NCBI RefSeq assembly: GCF_900104355.1
Contig: NZ_FNIY01000005.1
Span: forward strand, 124,001 to 188,000
Length of the DNA stretch: 64,000 bases
Direction of reading: 5' to 3'
Source of the DNA: Phyllobacterium sp. OV277
GTDB lineage: Bacteria; Pseudomonadota; Alphaproteobacteria; Rhizobiales; Rhizobiaceae
In this document: one piece after another, positions 44,428 through 53,319 of the stretch
Layout: every line of letters starts with the position of its first letter
How positions within the stretch are numbered: position 1 is the first letter of the stretch
Notes under the pieces: generated by a model
Databases searched by the model: none
What the model was told of the DNA's origin: nothing
What the model saw: the letters and a program-made list of their open reading frames with translations, nothing else
Position numbers and translations under genes: made by a program

Positions 44428-46197
44428 TTAAACTTTCTCAATCCTGCCGGTTTCAGGATCGATCATGAAATTGCGTGATGGCAGCCCTGAGAGGTAGCGT
44501 TCCATCATTCGCAACATCAGAGCAAACTGCGCCTGCGCGCCACCAGTTGTCATTGCATTTGAACCAGCGAAAATATCGATTAACACCCGATAGATTTTCA
44601 ACCGTGCCGCCGATATGCGATCCAGCGCCATTTCACTTCCCATTCGCAGGCGATACCAATCGCCCAGAAGCTCCTGCACCGTCATCTTGTCGAACTGCTC
44701 AAGTCCGGCATCAGTATCCGCAAGGAGTGCCTGTATTTTGACGATGGTTTCCGGCCGCCCGCGTTCGGCGTGGACAAGAATGATTGTCGCGTCGATATCA
44801 ACAGGCTGCTCGATGAGGCTGAGCGTAAGCAGATCGCCGAGGGTAAGCATTGGCAGTATGCGGGCAATGTCCTTCGGCCATTCGCGCCGCAAATAGCGAT
44901 GCACGACCAACTGATCGACATGTTCTGAGATGAATGCTCCGTAATCCGCCGCATCCAGCATGGTCCCCACCATCTTGCCAGTCAGGCTGATTTCGGTGCG
45001 ATACTGGTCATTCAAGGTTTGATCAATAATCTGCTCATCGATACCGATTGTTTCAACTTGCAGACCTCGCTCTTCAAAACTCACAACCTTGAAGGCTGGC
45101 GGGAAAGCCACGAGCGAAGGCACCGCGATATTGATCAACCAGGATGAGCCCTTCTCTACCCTTGCCGTGTCATTGACATGAAGATGACCGCTAAAGTGTA
45201 TCCGTATACCAGCATCCATCATGGTCGCGGCGACTTCGGACGAGGGCGTCCGTTTGACGGCGCTGGTATTGCCAATCAAATGCCCTTCATCACCATGCGT
45301 ACCATCCAGAGCATCGAGCATGGGATAATGCGAGAAGGTAAGCAGCATCTTACCTTTATTTTTTGCCCGCGTCGCAACATCCTGCATCCAGTCGATGACA
45401 AAACGCTTGTGGTCCAGCATGCCATTCCAGCCAGCATTGGTGCTGTCAACGAATGCACCGGAATCGCCGCGCTCGAAATCACCATCCCGGGGCACGAAGA
45501 CATTGGCATCGATCATCAGCAGCCAGAGACCAGGGACCGGTTCAACCAGATATGACGCGTCCATAAGCTGATAATCATTTGTACCATCGGCGGATCGAAC
45601 GGGATAAACTCGCTTGCCGGGAGCATCATCTTGACCGAAGGGTGTCTCCCAATGGATGTCGCTGGATCGCCGGAAAAAACCAAGATCAGGCAGCATCTGC
45701 AATCCTTGCGGATATCCCTCACAATACATCTTGTCTGTCACGACCATGCCATCGGCATCCTCGTCGATGAATGCACTGTCGCTCGCCACGATTGTGTAAG
45801 TGCCGTCGGGGTTCAGCAGCCGCTTGGCATGATGCCTGCCCTTTGGGCCAAAAATGTCGTGGTTTCCCGGCACCGCTGTAAATACAAGCCCATGTTTTTC
45901 GGAGTATCCATCAAGCAACCGCCCAAGCGCACCAAGCGTGGAGACTTGTCCGTCATCGGAATAATCACCAAGTAAGATGACATGCTGGATACCGCGCTGC
46001 ACTACCTTGTCCAACGCGGTCCGCAGGGCAAAATAGCTTTCGTTAAAAACACGGGTCGAGCGCACTGTATCCGTCAGGCGCCGGGCAGTCATGCGCAGGC
46101 CACTAACCTCCACGCCGGCAAAGTCGTAATCGCCGTAAAGATCATGAAAATGGGCGTCTGCGATAACTGCTAAGGACGGAAATTGGGCCGAGGACAT
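44428..46197 (-). CDS. Calcineurin-like metallophosphoesterase, large form
   Basis: A 589-aa protein with the full binuclear metal motif set in the first 370 residues: ADAHFHD, LLGDYSDDG, PGNHDIFG, FSHYPM and FSGHLHVND. The C-terminal 220 residues are helical with no family I know. Class III cAMP phosphodiesterases (CpdA) share this fold but are about half the length. A cyclic-nucleotide or sugar-phosphate substrate is possible. No signal peptide is evident. It converges with the cyclic-nucleotide-binding gene (18-bp gap) and diverges from the MBL-fold gene across 200 bp. Confidence 0.85.
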   Translation of the reverse strand: MSSAQFPSLAVIADAHFHDLYGDYDFAGVEVSGLRMTARRLTDTVRSTRVFNESYFALRTALDKVVQRGIQHVILLGDYSDDGQVSTLGALGRLLDGYSEKHGLVFTAVPGNHDIFGPKGRHHAKRLLNPDGTYTIVASDSAFIDEDADGMVVTDKMYCEGYPQGLQMLPDLGFFRRSSDIHWETPFGQDDAPGKRVYPVRSADGTNDYQLMDASYLVEPVPGLWLLMIDANVFVPRDGDFERGDSGAFVDSTNAGWNGMLDHKRFVIDWMQDVATRAKNKGKMLLTFSHYPMLDALDGTHGDEGHLIGNTSAVKRTPSSEVAATMMDAGIRIHFSGHLHVNDTARVEKGSSWLINIAVPSLVAFPPAFKVVSFEERGLQVETIGIDEQIIDQTLNDQYRTEISLTGKMVGTMLDAADYGAFISEHVDQLVVHRYLRREWPKDIARILPMLTLGDLLTLSLIEQPVDIDATIILVHAERGRPETIVKIQALLADTDAGLEQFDKMTVQELLGDWYRLRMGSEMALDRISAARLKIYRVLIDIFAGSNAMTTGGAQAQFALMLRMMERYLSGLPSRNFMIDPETGRIEKV

Positions 46198-46397
46198 GAA
46201 TCAGATGTTCCGATGATTTTATACATTTGTATCAGCGATTGTCATAAAGCTTAAAAAACAAATCGCTATCGCCTACATATACAGAATGGCAGACTTTTAT
46301 TGCGCACTTAGCCAATAAAACAAAATCCAAGCCTCGCATAACGTCTGCAGTTTGGTTACGATGACCAAAAAAACGGGGACTTGGGTGTGAGAAACGT

Positions 46398-47228
46398 ATG
46401 AGCGAAGATGTATTTCGGGTGAAATTCTGGGGAACGCGTGGCAGCGTACCAGTATCCGGCCCCGAATTTGAACGTTATGGCGGAAACACGTCATGTATAG
46501 AAGTACGCTGCGGCGAACACAGATTGATCTTTGACGGAGGCTCCGGCCTGCGTCAGGCAGGTGATGCGCTGTCCGGTGAAGGTATCGACAAGATCGATAT
46601 TATCTTCACCCATTGCCATTATGACCACATTATCGGCCTGCCCTATTTCGCCCCACTCTACAATCCGATGATGAATGTGCGCCTCTGGTCCGGCCATCTT
46701 GCTGGTATCATGACCACGCGCGAAATGGTCAAGCAGTTCATGCGACCACCATGGTTTCCCGTTGAGCCAGATATCTGCAAGGCAAGTCTTGGCTTCCGTG
46801 ATTTTAAATCAGGCGATGTCCTGACACCGCGCGAAGGCATGACGATCCGCACAGATAGTCTGAACCACCCCGGCGGTTGTATTGGATATCGCATTGAATG
46901 GGCAGGCAAAGTGCTTGCGCTCATTTACGATACGGAACACGAAGCCGGTGTTCTTGATCCTGTGGTGCTGCGACTGATCGAGGGCGCTGATCTCGTTGTT
47001 TATGACTGCACCTATACGGAAGATGAAATGCCACGGCGCTTCGGCTACGGGCATTCCACCTGGCAGCAGGGCGTGAAGCTGGCGGCAGCGGGTAAAATTG
47101 GCAAGCTCGCACTGTTCCACCATGCGCCATCGCGTACGGATGACGAGATTGACCGCTTTGAGGCCCTGGCAAAAAAACACTTCGCCGGGACTTTTGCGGC
47201 TCGCGACAGTCAGGTCATCGATCTCTAG
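46398..47228 (+). CDS. Metallo-beta-lactamase-fold hydrolase (PhnP/phosphodiesterase-like)
   Basis: A 276-aa MBL-fold hydrolase. FWGTRGSVPVSGPEFERYGGNTSCIEV is an N-terminus shared with PhnP-like and cyclic-phosphate phosphodiesterases. HCHYDH (in FTHCHYDHIIGLP) is the zinc motif. LNHPGGCIGYRIEW, YDTEHE and FHHAP supply the remaining ligands. A phosphodiester substrate is plausible, and with a cyclase and a cAMP-binding protein nearby cAMP is worth testing. Its 3' end overlaps the convergent deacetylase gene by 14 bp. Confidence 0.87.
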   Translation: MSEDVFRVKFWGTRGSVPVSGPEFERYGGNTSCIEVRCGEHRLIFDGGSGLRQAGDALSGEGIDKIDIIFTHCHYDHIIGLPYFAPLYNPMMNVRLWSGHLAGIMTTREMVKQFMRPPWFPVEPDICKASLGFRDFKSGDVLTPREGMTIRTDSLNHPGGCIGYRIEWAGKVLALIYDTEHEAGVLDPVVLRLIEGADLVVYDCTYTEDEMPRRFGYGHSTWQQGVKLAAAGKIGKLALFHHAPSRTDDEIDRFEALAKKHFAGTFAARDSQVIDL

Positions 47229-47988
47229 ACTTCTGGCTCTTCATCAGTTCACTTATGGAGAGCCAGCGTCCGCCCGGCGTCTTCGCCACAACCTGAAAAA
47301 GCTTCTTCAGGAAAATCCATGCCGACTCATCATGAACAAGATGGTGCGTCAAAATCCCGATTGGCTCTGCACTTCCGTCAAATCGTTGCCGTAGCTCCGT
47401 CACGATTGCGGCCACGAGTTCCGCATGGTCTCGACACCCCTTTGATCCGTGCCAGTCCATCAGATCAACATGCGTATTGATTGAAGGCAGCGAATTTGCC
47501 GCCGGATTTGCTGCGCCAAACACCGAAAGCGCCTCGAATCCGCAATCACCGAGATAAGGCAGGAGCGCCGGGTCAATCCGGTTCCATGGCGGCACAAGCA
47601 CTGGCACAAATCGTGCTGAATGCAGCTTCGCAAGACGCGTGCAACCATCGCGCAATTGTTCAAGAATCAACGCGCGCGGTCGATCAGGACCCAGTTCCTG
47701 TTTCTTCTTGTCCTTTGCCGCGTGATTTTCATGCGACCAGCCGTGCGCTACCACAGATATCCAGCGTTCGGTTTCAAGGCGTTTGACCAATGGTTCCCCG
47801 GTATGAACAGGAATCACGGCAAGGGCCGTGGGCACTTTGAAATCATTAGCGAGTTGGAGAAGCCGATCCAGCGCTGCCGTTGGCTCAACGGCGTCATCAT
47901 CACGCAACCAGAACCTGGCGCTGCGGTTGGCATGAATCCAGCGTGCAAGCTCGGCTTGCAGGGGTTGCCAGATTGGATCTTCCGTCAT
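47215..47988 (-). CDS. Polysaccharide deacetylase family protein (NodB-like fold)
   Basis: A 257-aa protein. The metal-binding set of carbohydrate esterase 4-like deacetylases is visible: FWLRDDDAV (catalytic and metal Asp), HGWSHENHA (His-X3-His), VPPWNRI and THHLVHD near the end. No signal peptide, so it may act on a cytoplasmic sugar intermediate. It overlaps the glycosyltransferase gene by ATGA, so the two act together, probably in making or trimming an N-acetylated glycan. Confidence 0.85.
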   Translation of the reverse strand: MTEDPIWQPLQAELARWIHANRSARFWLRDDDAVEPTAALDRLLQLANDFKVPTALAVIPVHTGEPLVKRLETERWISVVAHGWSHENHAAKDKKKQELGPDRPRALILEQLRDGCTRLAKLHSARFVPVLVPPWNRIDPALLPYLGDCGFEALSVFGAANPAANSLPSINTHVDLMDWHGSKGCRDHAELVAAIVTELRQRFDGSAEPIGILTHHLVHDESAWIFLKKLFQVVAKTPGGRWLSISELMKSQKSRDR

Positions 47989-49076
47989 CGGCTTCCTCCC
48001 ATTGAATTTCTCAGCAGCGCATCCAGCTGTCTTGCAGCGATCTCGAGCGATCTTTCTTCCAATACAAAACGCCGGGCTGCAGAGCCCATTGAGACCAGCA
48101 AGTCATTATCATCGAGCAGGCTGGCGATAGCATCGGCGTAGGCCTGTACATTTCCCTCCGGTGTCAGAAAACCGGTGACACCGTTCTGTACTACTTCGGG
48201 AACACCCGCCGTTGCCTGCGCAATAACAGGCAAACCCGCCGCCTGCGCCTCCAGATAAGCGATACCATAAGCCTCTCCACAACCGGGCCAGACATAAATA
48301 CCTCCCTCACTCAACAACGCGGAAATCTCATCCGCGTTCCTTTGTCCAAGCCAGCTTATCCGGTTGCCAAATGCCGAAAACAGCGCCCGTACTTCATTCT
48401 CCACCGGGCCATCACCGACAATCGTCAAGGTCCACGGCCTTTTATCGAGCAGCGCAAGGGCCGCCGCGAGCATCTCATAACTATGAAGCTTGTCGCCCGG
48501 CCGCATCATCGCCACGGTGACAAGGCGATGGGGATTGTGCGCAATGGGGTCTGGATGAAACGATGCGATATCGATGAATGGCTTCAACTGCTCCAGCCGG
48601 GCGCTCGGGATGTTCGTTGCAAGTCCAGTCATATCGCGCTGCGTAAAACATATATTGACCGCTGCATTGCGAACTGCCTCAGCCACCAATATCTGGGTTT
48701 CCGCCCATCCGGTAGCATTGCGGCGCGGTGAATAGGATGCCTCCGCCGTCACATAGGGAATATCCAATGCGGCGGCTAAAACTGGGCCAATCAAATCCGG
48801 TGCTTTGTAATAAGGATGATAACAGAACCAGAGATCAGGTCTCCTGCCTGCCTGCCAAAGACTGGAAAGACGCTCAACCTCCTGCCGTGCGGACGCCGCG
48901 ACACGCTCCCGGTCTTCAAAATTCGGCAGTTTCGTAAAGCTGCGCAGTTCCGATACCACATCGACGGAATGGCCTGCCATGCGCAGCGCCGCAATCAGCA
49001 GGCGAGCCATCTGCCGGTCACCCGATGGAACGGGATGATCGGGTGATTTCAAGGGGGCGTAAAAGGCAACCTGCAT
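47985..49076 (-). CDS. Glycosyltransferase family 4 protein
   Basis: A 363-aa GT-B fold transferase. The C-terminal half has the nucleotide-sugar-binding region: GDKLHSYEMLAAALALLDKR, LTIVGDGPVENEVRALF and the EX7E motif in CGEAYGIAYLEAQAAGLPVIA. The N-terminal acceptor domain starts with VAFYAPLKSPDHPVPSGDRQMARLL. I take the ATG at 49076 rather than the TTG at 49082. Likely adds a sugar to a lipid or polysaccharide; it is translationally coupled to the deacetylase. Confidence 0.9.
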   Translation of the reverse strand: MQVAFYAPLKSPDHPVPSGDRQMARLLIAALRMAGHSVDVVSELRSFTKLPNFEDRERVAASARQEVERLSSLWQAGRRPDLWFCYHPYYKAPDLIGPVLAAALDIPYVTAEASYSPRRNATGWAETQILVAEAVRNAAVNICFTQRDMTGLATNIPSARLEQLKPFIDIASFHPDPIAHNPHRLVTVAMMRPGDKLHSYEMLAAALALLDKRPWTLTIVGDGPVENEVRALFSAFGNRISWLGQRNADEISALLSEGGIYVWPGCGEAYGIAYLEAQAAGLPVIAQATAGVPEVVQNGVTGFLTPEGNVQAYADAIASLLDDNDLLVSMGSAARRFVLEERSLEIAARQLDALLRNSMGGSR

Positions 49077-49295
49077 GCGCAAGCAATCCAGTATTTCACA
49101 ATGGTTTCAATCATTTCGGCAAAAACTCGCCGAGTCCTGCAAATCTATAGCCGGTTCTTGCCTCCCGACACTAACAATCTTTTGATCGGCTATCACAGAA
49201 CCGTTTGTCAAAAAGCCATCATTGCGCTTGATCCCGCACCTATGGCTCGCCAAATCAGCTGGGCTCGAATAAGATTCAGATGAAGATGGGAATGG

Positions 49296-49311
49296 CATGG
49301 GAAGTCCCATG
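49296..49311. promoter_or_regulatory. 16-bp palindrome upstream of adenylate cyclase gene
   Basis: CATGGGA, AG, TCCCATG, 29 bp before the cyclase start. It could be an operator or a short mRNA hairpin near the ribosome-binding site. The rest of the 264-bp divergent region shows no motif I recognise. Confidence 0.4.
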
Positions 49312-49340
49312 TTTAAAGGGCGGGGATTGATCCAGCATTC

Positions 49341-51074
49341 ATGACAATAGCAGCGACTGCACCCATGCTTTCCGAGCGGTTCTTGCGCCGGGCACGTCTG
49401 GCATCAGGCCTGATCATGCTCACATTCCTGACTTTGCATCTCGCCAATCATTCACTCAATCTCATTTCACTTTCCGCTGCTGAAGAAGGTCGTCGCTGGT
49501 TTCTTTTCATCTGGCGCAATCCCGTTGGAACCCTGATTTTCTACGGCGCAGCGATCACACACGTCATTCTCGTGATGCGATCGCTCTATATGCGTCGCAC
49601 ATTGCATATGCCGCTCGGCGAGGCACTGCAGATCATACTCGGATTGCTGATCCCCGTTCTGATCATCGAACATGTGGTTGGCACCCGCATCCGCTATGAA
49701 ATATCCAATTACTATGACAGCTATGAAACCGTCATTCGCGGCTTCTGGATTACCTCCCCTTTCAATGGCATCAAACAGACCGTCGCCCTGATCGTCATCT
49801 GGTGTCATGGTTGTATCGGCATTCATTTCTGGTTGCGCTACCGGCAATGGTATCAACGTGCGGCGCCCGTGTTGCTGACGGTTGCCATACTCCTGCCGGT
49901 GCTTGCACTGCTTGGTTTTGCCAATACCGGCCGGACAATTGCCAATATGTCCCCAGCTTCCGGTTACGGTGAATACCCGTCATCGGGTTATCAGGGCCAC
50001 AAGAACTACAATTCCACGCGCTATTCTTCGCCAGCCGAGCGCACCGAAGTCAAAGAGGATGAATTCCTCGTCAAACTTGGCCTGTACGGTGCCTTTGCAG
50101 GTGGGCTCGCACTGGTTCTTGTTCTGCGTGTGTACAGGCGCTGGCGCGAGCGGGCCAGCCAGATCGAGATCCGTTACGCCGATGGCCAAAGTGTCCGCGT
50201 ACCGCTTGGCTTCAGTGTGCTGGAAGCAAGCCGCCTCGGCGGCGTACCGCATTACGCGGTATGCGGCGGCAAAGGGCGATGCTCGACGTGCCGCATTCAG
50301 GTTCTGGAAGGTGCTGAAACGCTTCCTCCAGCAGAACCGATCGAGCAGGCCACGCTAACCCGTATTGGCGCCGACCATGGCGTGCGGCTGGCGTGCCAGC
50401 TACATCCTACCAGCAGTATCAGCGTTGTTCCACTGCTTGTGCCGAGCCTCGAAAGCATCGTTCCGGCAGGAAGCCAGCAGACAAGTCCGGGACGAGAACG
50501 TGAAATCGCGATCCTGTTTTGCGATATACGCAGCTTCACCATGCTAACCGAAGCACGGCTGCCTTATGATATCGTTTTTCTGCTCAACCGGTATTTTGCT
50601 GTTGTCGGTCAGGCCGTCGAGCGCTCCGGCGGGCGGCTTGACAAGTTCATTGGTGACGGTGCCATGGCTCTGTTCGGTTTGAACGGTTCAGCAGCGGACG
50701 CCTGTAGCAATGCGCTGAAGGCCGCGACAATCATCGTCAAGGAAATCGAGCGGCTCAATGACGAACTGGCAGGTGAACTCAGCATTCCGCTGCGCGTTGC
50801 CATCGGCATCCATACCGGTCCTGCTATTGTCGGGGCGATGGGTTATGGCGCAGTCAAAAGCCTGACGGCCATAGGCGATACGGTCAACGTTGCGAGCCGG
50901 CTGGAGACTGTTGCCAAGGAATTTAATGTAACACTGGTGGTCTCGGAACCTGCGATTATCCTTGCCGGTTCCGATACCACGGGCCTTGAAGTTCGGGAGG
51001 TAGCAATTCGCGGGCGCGCCCTGCCTCTGCGCGTTTATATCGTCCCACAGGAAAGCAGTGTTCGCTTCGTGTGA
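49341..51074 (+). CDS. Membrane 2Fe-2S ferredoxin-adenylate cyclase (class III)
   Basis: A 577-aa protein with three parts. Residues 1-270 hold about six membrane helices resembling a cytochrome-b-type anchor, with histidines at 33, 37, 74, 111, 156 and 162. Residues about 275-365 are a plant-type [2Fe-2S] ferredoxin domain with ligands Cys308, Cys314, Cys317 and Cys352. Residues about 385-577 are a class III cyclase with metal Asp395 and Asp439, adenine-selecting Lys506 and Asp513, and transition-state Asn516 and Arg520, all present. It should make cAMP in response to a redox or respiratory signal. It overlaps the FkbM gene by GTGA. Confidence 0.93.
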   Translation: MTIAATAPMLSERFLRRARLASGLIMLTFLTLHLANHSLNLISLSAAEEGRRWFLFIWRNPVGTLIFYGAAITHVILVMRSLYMRRTLHMPLGEALQIILGLLIPVLIIEHVVGTRIRYEISNYYDSYETVIRGFWITSPFNGIKQTVALIVIWCHGCIGIHFWLRYRQWYQRAAPVLLTVAILLPVLALLGFANTGRTIANMSPASGYGEYPSSGYQGHKNYNSTRYSSPAERTEVKEDEFLVKLGLYGAFAGGLALVLVLRVYRRWRERASQIEIRYADGQSVRVPLGFSVLEASRLGGVPHYAVCGGKGRCSTCRIQVLEGAETLPPAEPIEQATLTRIGADHGVRLACQLHPTSSISVVPLLVPSLESIVPAGSQQTSPGREREIAILFCDIRSFTMLTEARLPYDIVFLLNRYFAVVGQAVERSGGRLDKFIGDGAMALFGLNGSAADACSNALKAATIIVKEIERLNDELAGELSIPLRVAIGIHTGPAIVGAMGYGAVKSLTAIGDTVNVASRLETVAKEFNVTLVVSEPAIILAGSDTTGLEVREVAIRGRALPLRVYIVPQESSVRFV

Positions 51075-51997
51075 CAGAGCCTGATATTCTCCCCACCGGA
51101 GAGTGGCTATATCACAAGAGTTTGGGGCGGACGGTGATAGATATCAAGGCATGGCGGCGGGGCTTCCAAAAAGCCAGAAACCGCGCGGCAGGACAATTTT
51201 TCGATACGCGCTACGGCCGCGAACTGATGATCAGTGCAATGGATGCGCGTGTACTCACCATGACCGTTGATTGTGGTGATCATGTCATGACGTTCTCGCC
51301 GAACGACTATATCGGGAAGAAAATCTTCCGGAAGGGCCATTTCGAGCGGCATCACGTCAGTCGTTTGCTATCGGTCCTCAAGGAGAAGCAACTTCTGCGC
51401 GAAGGCACCACATTGCTTGAACTCGGCGGCAATATCGGCACCCAAACGGTCTATTTCAGCCTGAGCGGTTCTTTCGCACATATTATCAGCGTGGAACCCG
51501 ACCCGCGTAATTTCCAGTTGTTGAAGTCGAACATTGCGCAGAATTCGATTGAAGACCGGGTGACATCTGTCCATTGCGCAGCAGGTGATCACGACGGCGA
51601 AATCGAATTCTTTCAGCATTGCAGCAATCACGGGAAAAGCAGCACAAGCCGCCAGAGCAAGACGGACACCAAAATCGTTGTTCCGGTGCGCCGTGTTGAC
51701 AATATTCTCGCAGAGGCAGCCGTTACACCCGATCAGATCGGGCTGATATGGATGGATATTGAAGGCTATGAACCGGTGGCCTGCCGCTCGATGGAAGCAT
51801 TGATGATGCGCAAGGTTCCACTCTACCTCGAGTTTTCACCAAACTTTTATGGGCAGGATGAGGCGGCAGCCTTCATCCGCTATCTGGCTGGGTTCTACGA
51901 CGACTGTCTCGCCTTTCTGAATGACAAGCCTTTGGCGATGAAAGTCAGCGCCCTTCCAATCGATCAGGGGCAATTTGACGTGCTGCTCTTCGCTTGA
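51071..51997 (+). CDS. FkbM-family SAM-dependent methyltransferase
   Basis: A 308-aa protein with the SAM motif LLELGGNIGTQTVYFSLSG and IISVEPDPRNFQLLKSNIAQN. IWMDIEGYEPVACRSMEAL is the typical FkbM segment, ending in a beta strand. Family members O-methylate sugars, lipids or polyketides. The GTG start overlaps the cyclase stop by 4 bp, so the two are translationally coupled. Confidence 0.87.
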   Translation: MTEPDILPTGEWLYHKSLGRTVIDIKAWRRGFQKARNRAAGQFFDTRYGRELMISAMDARVLTMTVDCGDHVMTFSPNDYIGKKIFRKGHFERHHVSRLLSVLKEKQLLREGTTLLELGGNIGTQTVYFSLSGSFAHIISVEPDPRNFQLLKSNIAQNSIEDRVTSVHCAAGDHDGEIEFFQHCSNHGKSSTSRQSKTDTKIVVPVRRVDNILAEAAVTPDQIGLIWMDIEGYEPVACRSMEALMMRKVPLYLEFSPNFYGQDEAAAFIRYLAGFYDDCLAFLNDKPLAMKVSALPIDQGQFDVLLFA

Positions 51998-52486
51998 TTA
52001 TCTGCGGCGATACAGGAAGTAGCGCCCCGGCTTGACGCTGCGCGGCAGAGGCAGAAGTTCGAGTTCCTGATGATCAAGTGCCAGCCCACTGGCAACAATA
52101 CCGTGACGCGCCAGCAAACCTGCCGCCAGTTGCGGCAACCATGTCAGTGTGATCGCATCAACATCCGGATAACCCGTGCCAATATCCGCATGAACCAGCG
52201 CCGCATCAATCCCGATAAAACTTTGAGCCGTTTCCTTGATTTCTCCAATCACCATATTTTCCGGATCAGGAGTGGAGCTTTTGTAAGCATGGGAGGCTCT
52301 GTCAAACGCGATGATTCGCCTGTCAGGAAAGCGCTCACGCAAATGGTCATATGTGCGACCATTACCCAATCCAAGTTCGAGCAAAGGCCCCGGCAATTCC
52401 CTGATACTGTCCGAAATATGATTGAGGATATCGCGCTGGGCCGTCATGCGGCGAATGAAGCTGTCTAGGCGGCTCATGATTATCAT
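51998..52486 (-). CDS. Class I SAM-dependent methyltransferase (small)
   Basis: A 162-aa protein with the SAM-binding GPLLELGLGNGRTYDHLRERF and IIAFDRASHA motifs. It is shorter than most class I methyltransferases and has no clear substrate domain. It begins immediately after the FkbM gene, convergent with it. A second ATG at 52477 is possible. Substrate unknown; the context suggests the same envelope pathway. Confidence 0.8.
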   Translation of the reverse strand: MIIMSRLDSFIRRMTAQRDILNHISDSIRELPGPLLELGLGNGRTYDHLRERFPDRRIIAFDRASHAYKSSTPDPENMVIGEIKETAQSFIGIDAALVHADIGTGYPDVDAITLTWLPQLAAGLLARHGIVASGLALDHQELELLPLPRSVKPGRYFLYRRR

Positions 52487-52800
52487 GTGTCCATATTGTC
52501 AGTTTTATGCCAGCCCGGCTTATCAGGCTGTCGCAATCGGGTCGACCATAGGCAACGACATATCCGGTAGATTCTTTTTGATCAGACGCACTGGAACCAT
52601 TTCCCTTTGATCATTTTCAGTCGCTTTGCGTGTGCTGTTATAAATCGTGCTTTCTTTAACTTGACTCTTTTTCTCATGTTCTTGTATAGCTGTTCGCGCG
52701 ATGGTTGCATGGCTGTTTATTTCAATATTTGAAATAAATCTGGCCGTGTTGTCGCTCGCTCAAAAGCAAATAAAATCCAATATCAAAAAGAATAAAGATC
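52487..52800 (+). promoter_or_regulatory. Control region of the iron-starvation sigma gene
   Basis: A 314-bp A/T-rich region. It holds -35 TTGACT (52661-52666) and -10 TATAGC (52685-52690) with 18-bp spacing. A TGA-N9-TCA iron-responsive operator at 52662-52676 overlaps the -35. Downstream, in the presumed leader, lies a 23-bp perfect dyad (52716-52738). No small gene is evident. Repression by a RirA-like protein in iron-replete cells is the natural reading. Confidence 0.65.
52716..52738. repeat. 23-bp dyad in the sigma-gene leader
   Basis: Perfect 9-bp arms TTTATTTCA (52716-52724) and TGAAATAAA (52730-52738) with a 5-nt spacer, 62 bp before the sigma-factor ATG. It may be a second operator or an RNA hairpin. 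Confidence 0.6.
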
Positions 52801-53319
52801 ATGCCAAAAGAACAAGGTCTTCATGATGGAAATGTTCTTATCGATGCATTGGTTAAATACAAAAATAAACTGATAGTTATTGCCGAAAGTGTATTGCATT
52901 CTCACGCGCAAGCCGAAGATATATTTCACGATGCCATTGTGAAAGCTTGCACGATGCAGACGAATTGCATCCACTGCCCTGTCGGATATGCCTGTCGTAT
53001 GGTGTATAATCTTGCGCTTGATGAGGCGCGCAAACGGCAATACGAGAAGAACAATCTTATGCCGATGGATGGCGTGGATTCAGTGCCGGCTCCATGTGTC
53101 AACGCTCTCGACTGTATCGTTATGGCGGAAGCGTTGAACAAAGTGATGGCCTCGCTCAAGGACTTGCCGAAGCGTACCCATGACGCATTCATCCGTCATC
53201 GTATTGAGGGTGTTCCGCAGAAAGATATCGCGGAAGAACTGGGCGTCTCGCGCACCCTCGTCAATTTCATGATCAAGGATGCGCACCGCTACTGCGAGCA
53301 ATCACTTAAAGCTGCCTAG
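52801..53319 (+). CDS. ECF sigma factor, iron-starvation type (RpoI/PvdS/FecI-like)
   Basis: A 172-aa ECF sigma factor. Region 2 covers about residues 10-85 (AEDIFHDAIVKAC; CRMVYNLALDEARKRQYE) and region 4 about 110-165, with the HTH in PQKDIAEELGVSRTLVNFMI. It resembles rhizobial RpoI, which drives vicibactin genes, and Pseudomonas PvdS. No FecR-type anti-sigma gene is next to it. It is flanked by siderophore uptake genes, and two promoters of its expected type lie at 63 kb. The 3' end overlaps the fhuB-like gene by 14 bp. Confidence 0.92.
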   Translation: MPKEQGLHDGNVLIDALVKYKNKLIVIAESVLHSHAQAEDIFHDAIVKACTMQTNCIHCPVGYACRMVYNLALDEARKRQYEKNNLMPMDGVDSVPAPCVNALDCIVMAEALNKVMASLKDLPKRTHDAFIRHRIEGVPQKDIAEELGVSRTLVNFMIKDAHRYCEQSLKAA

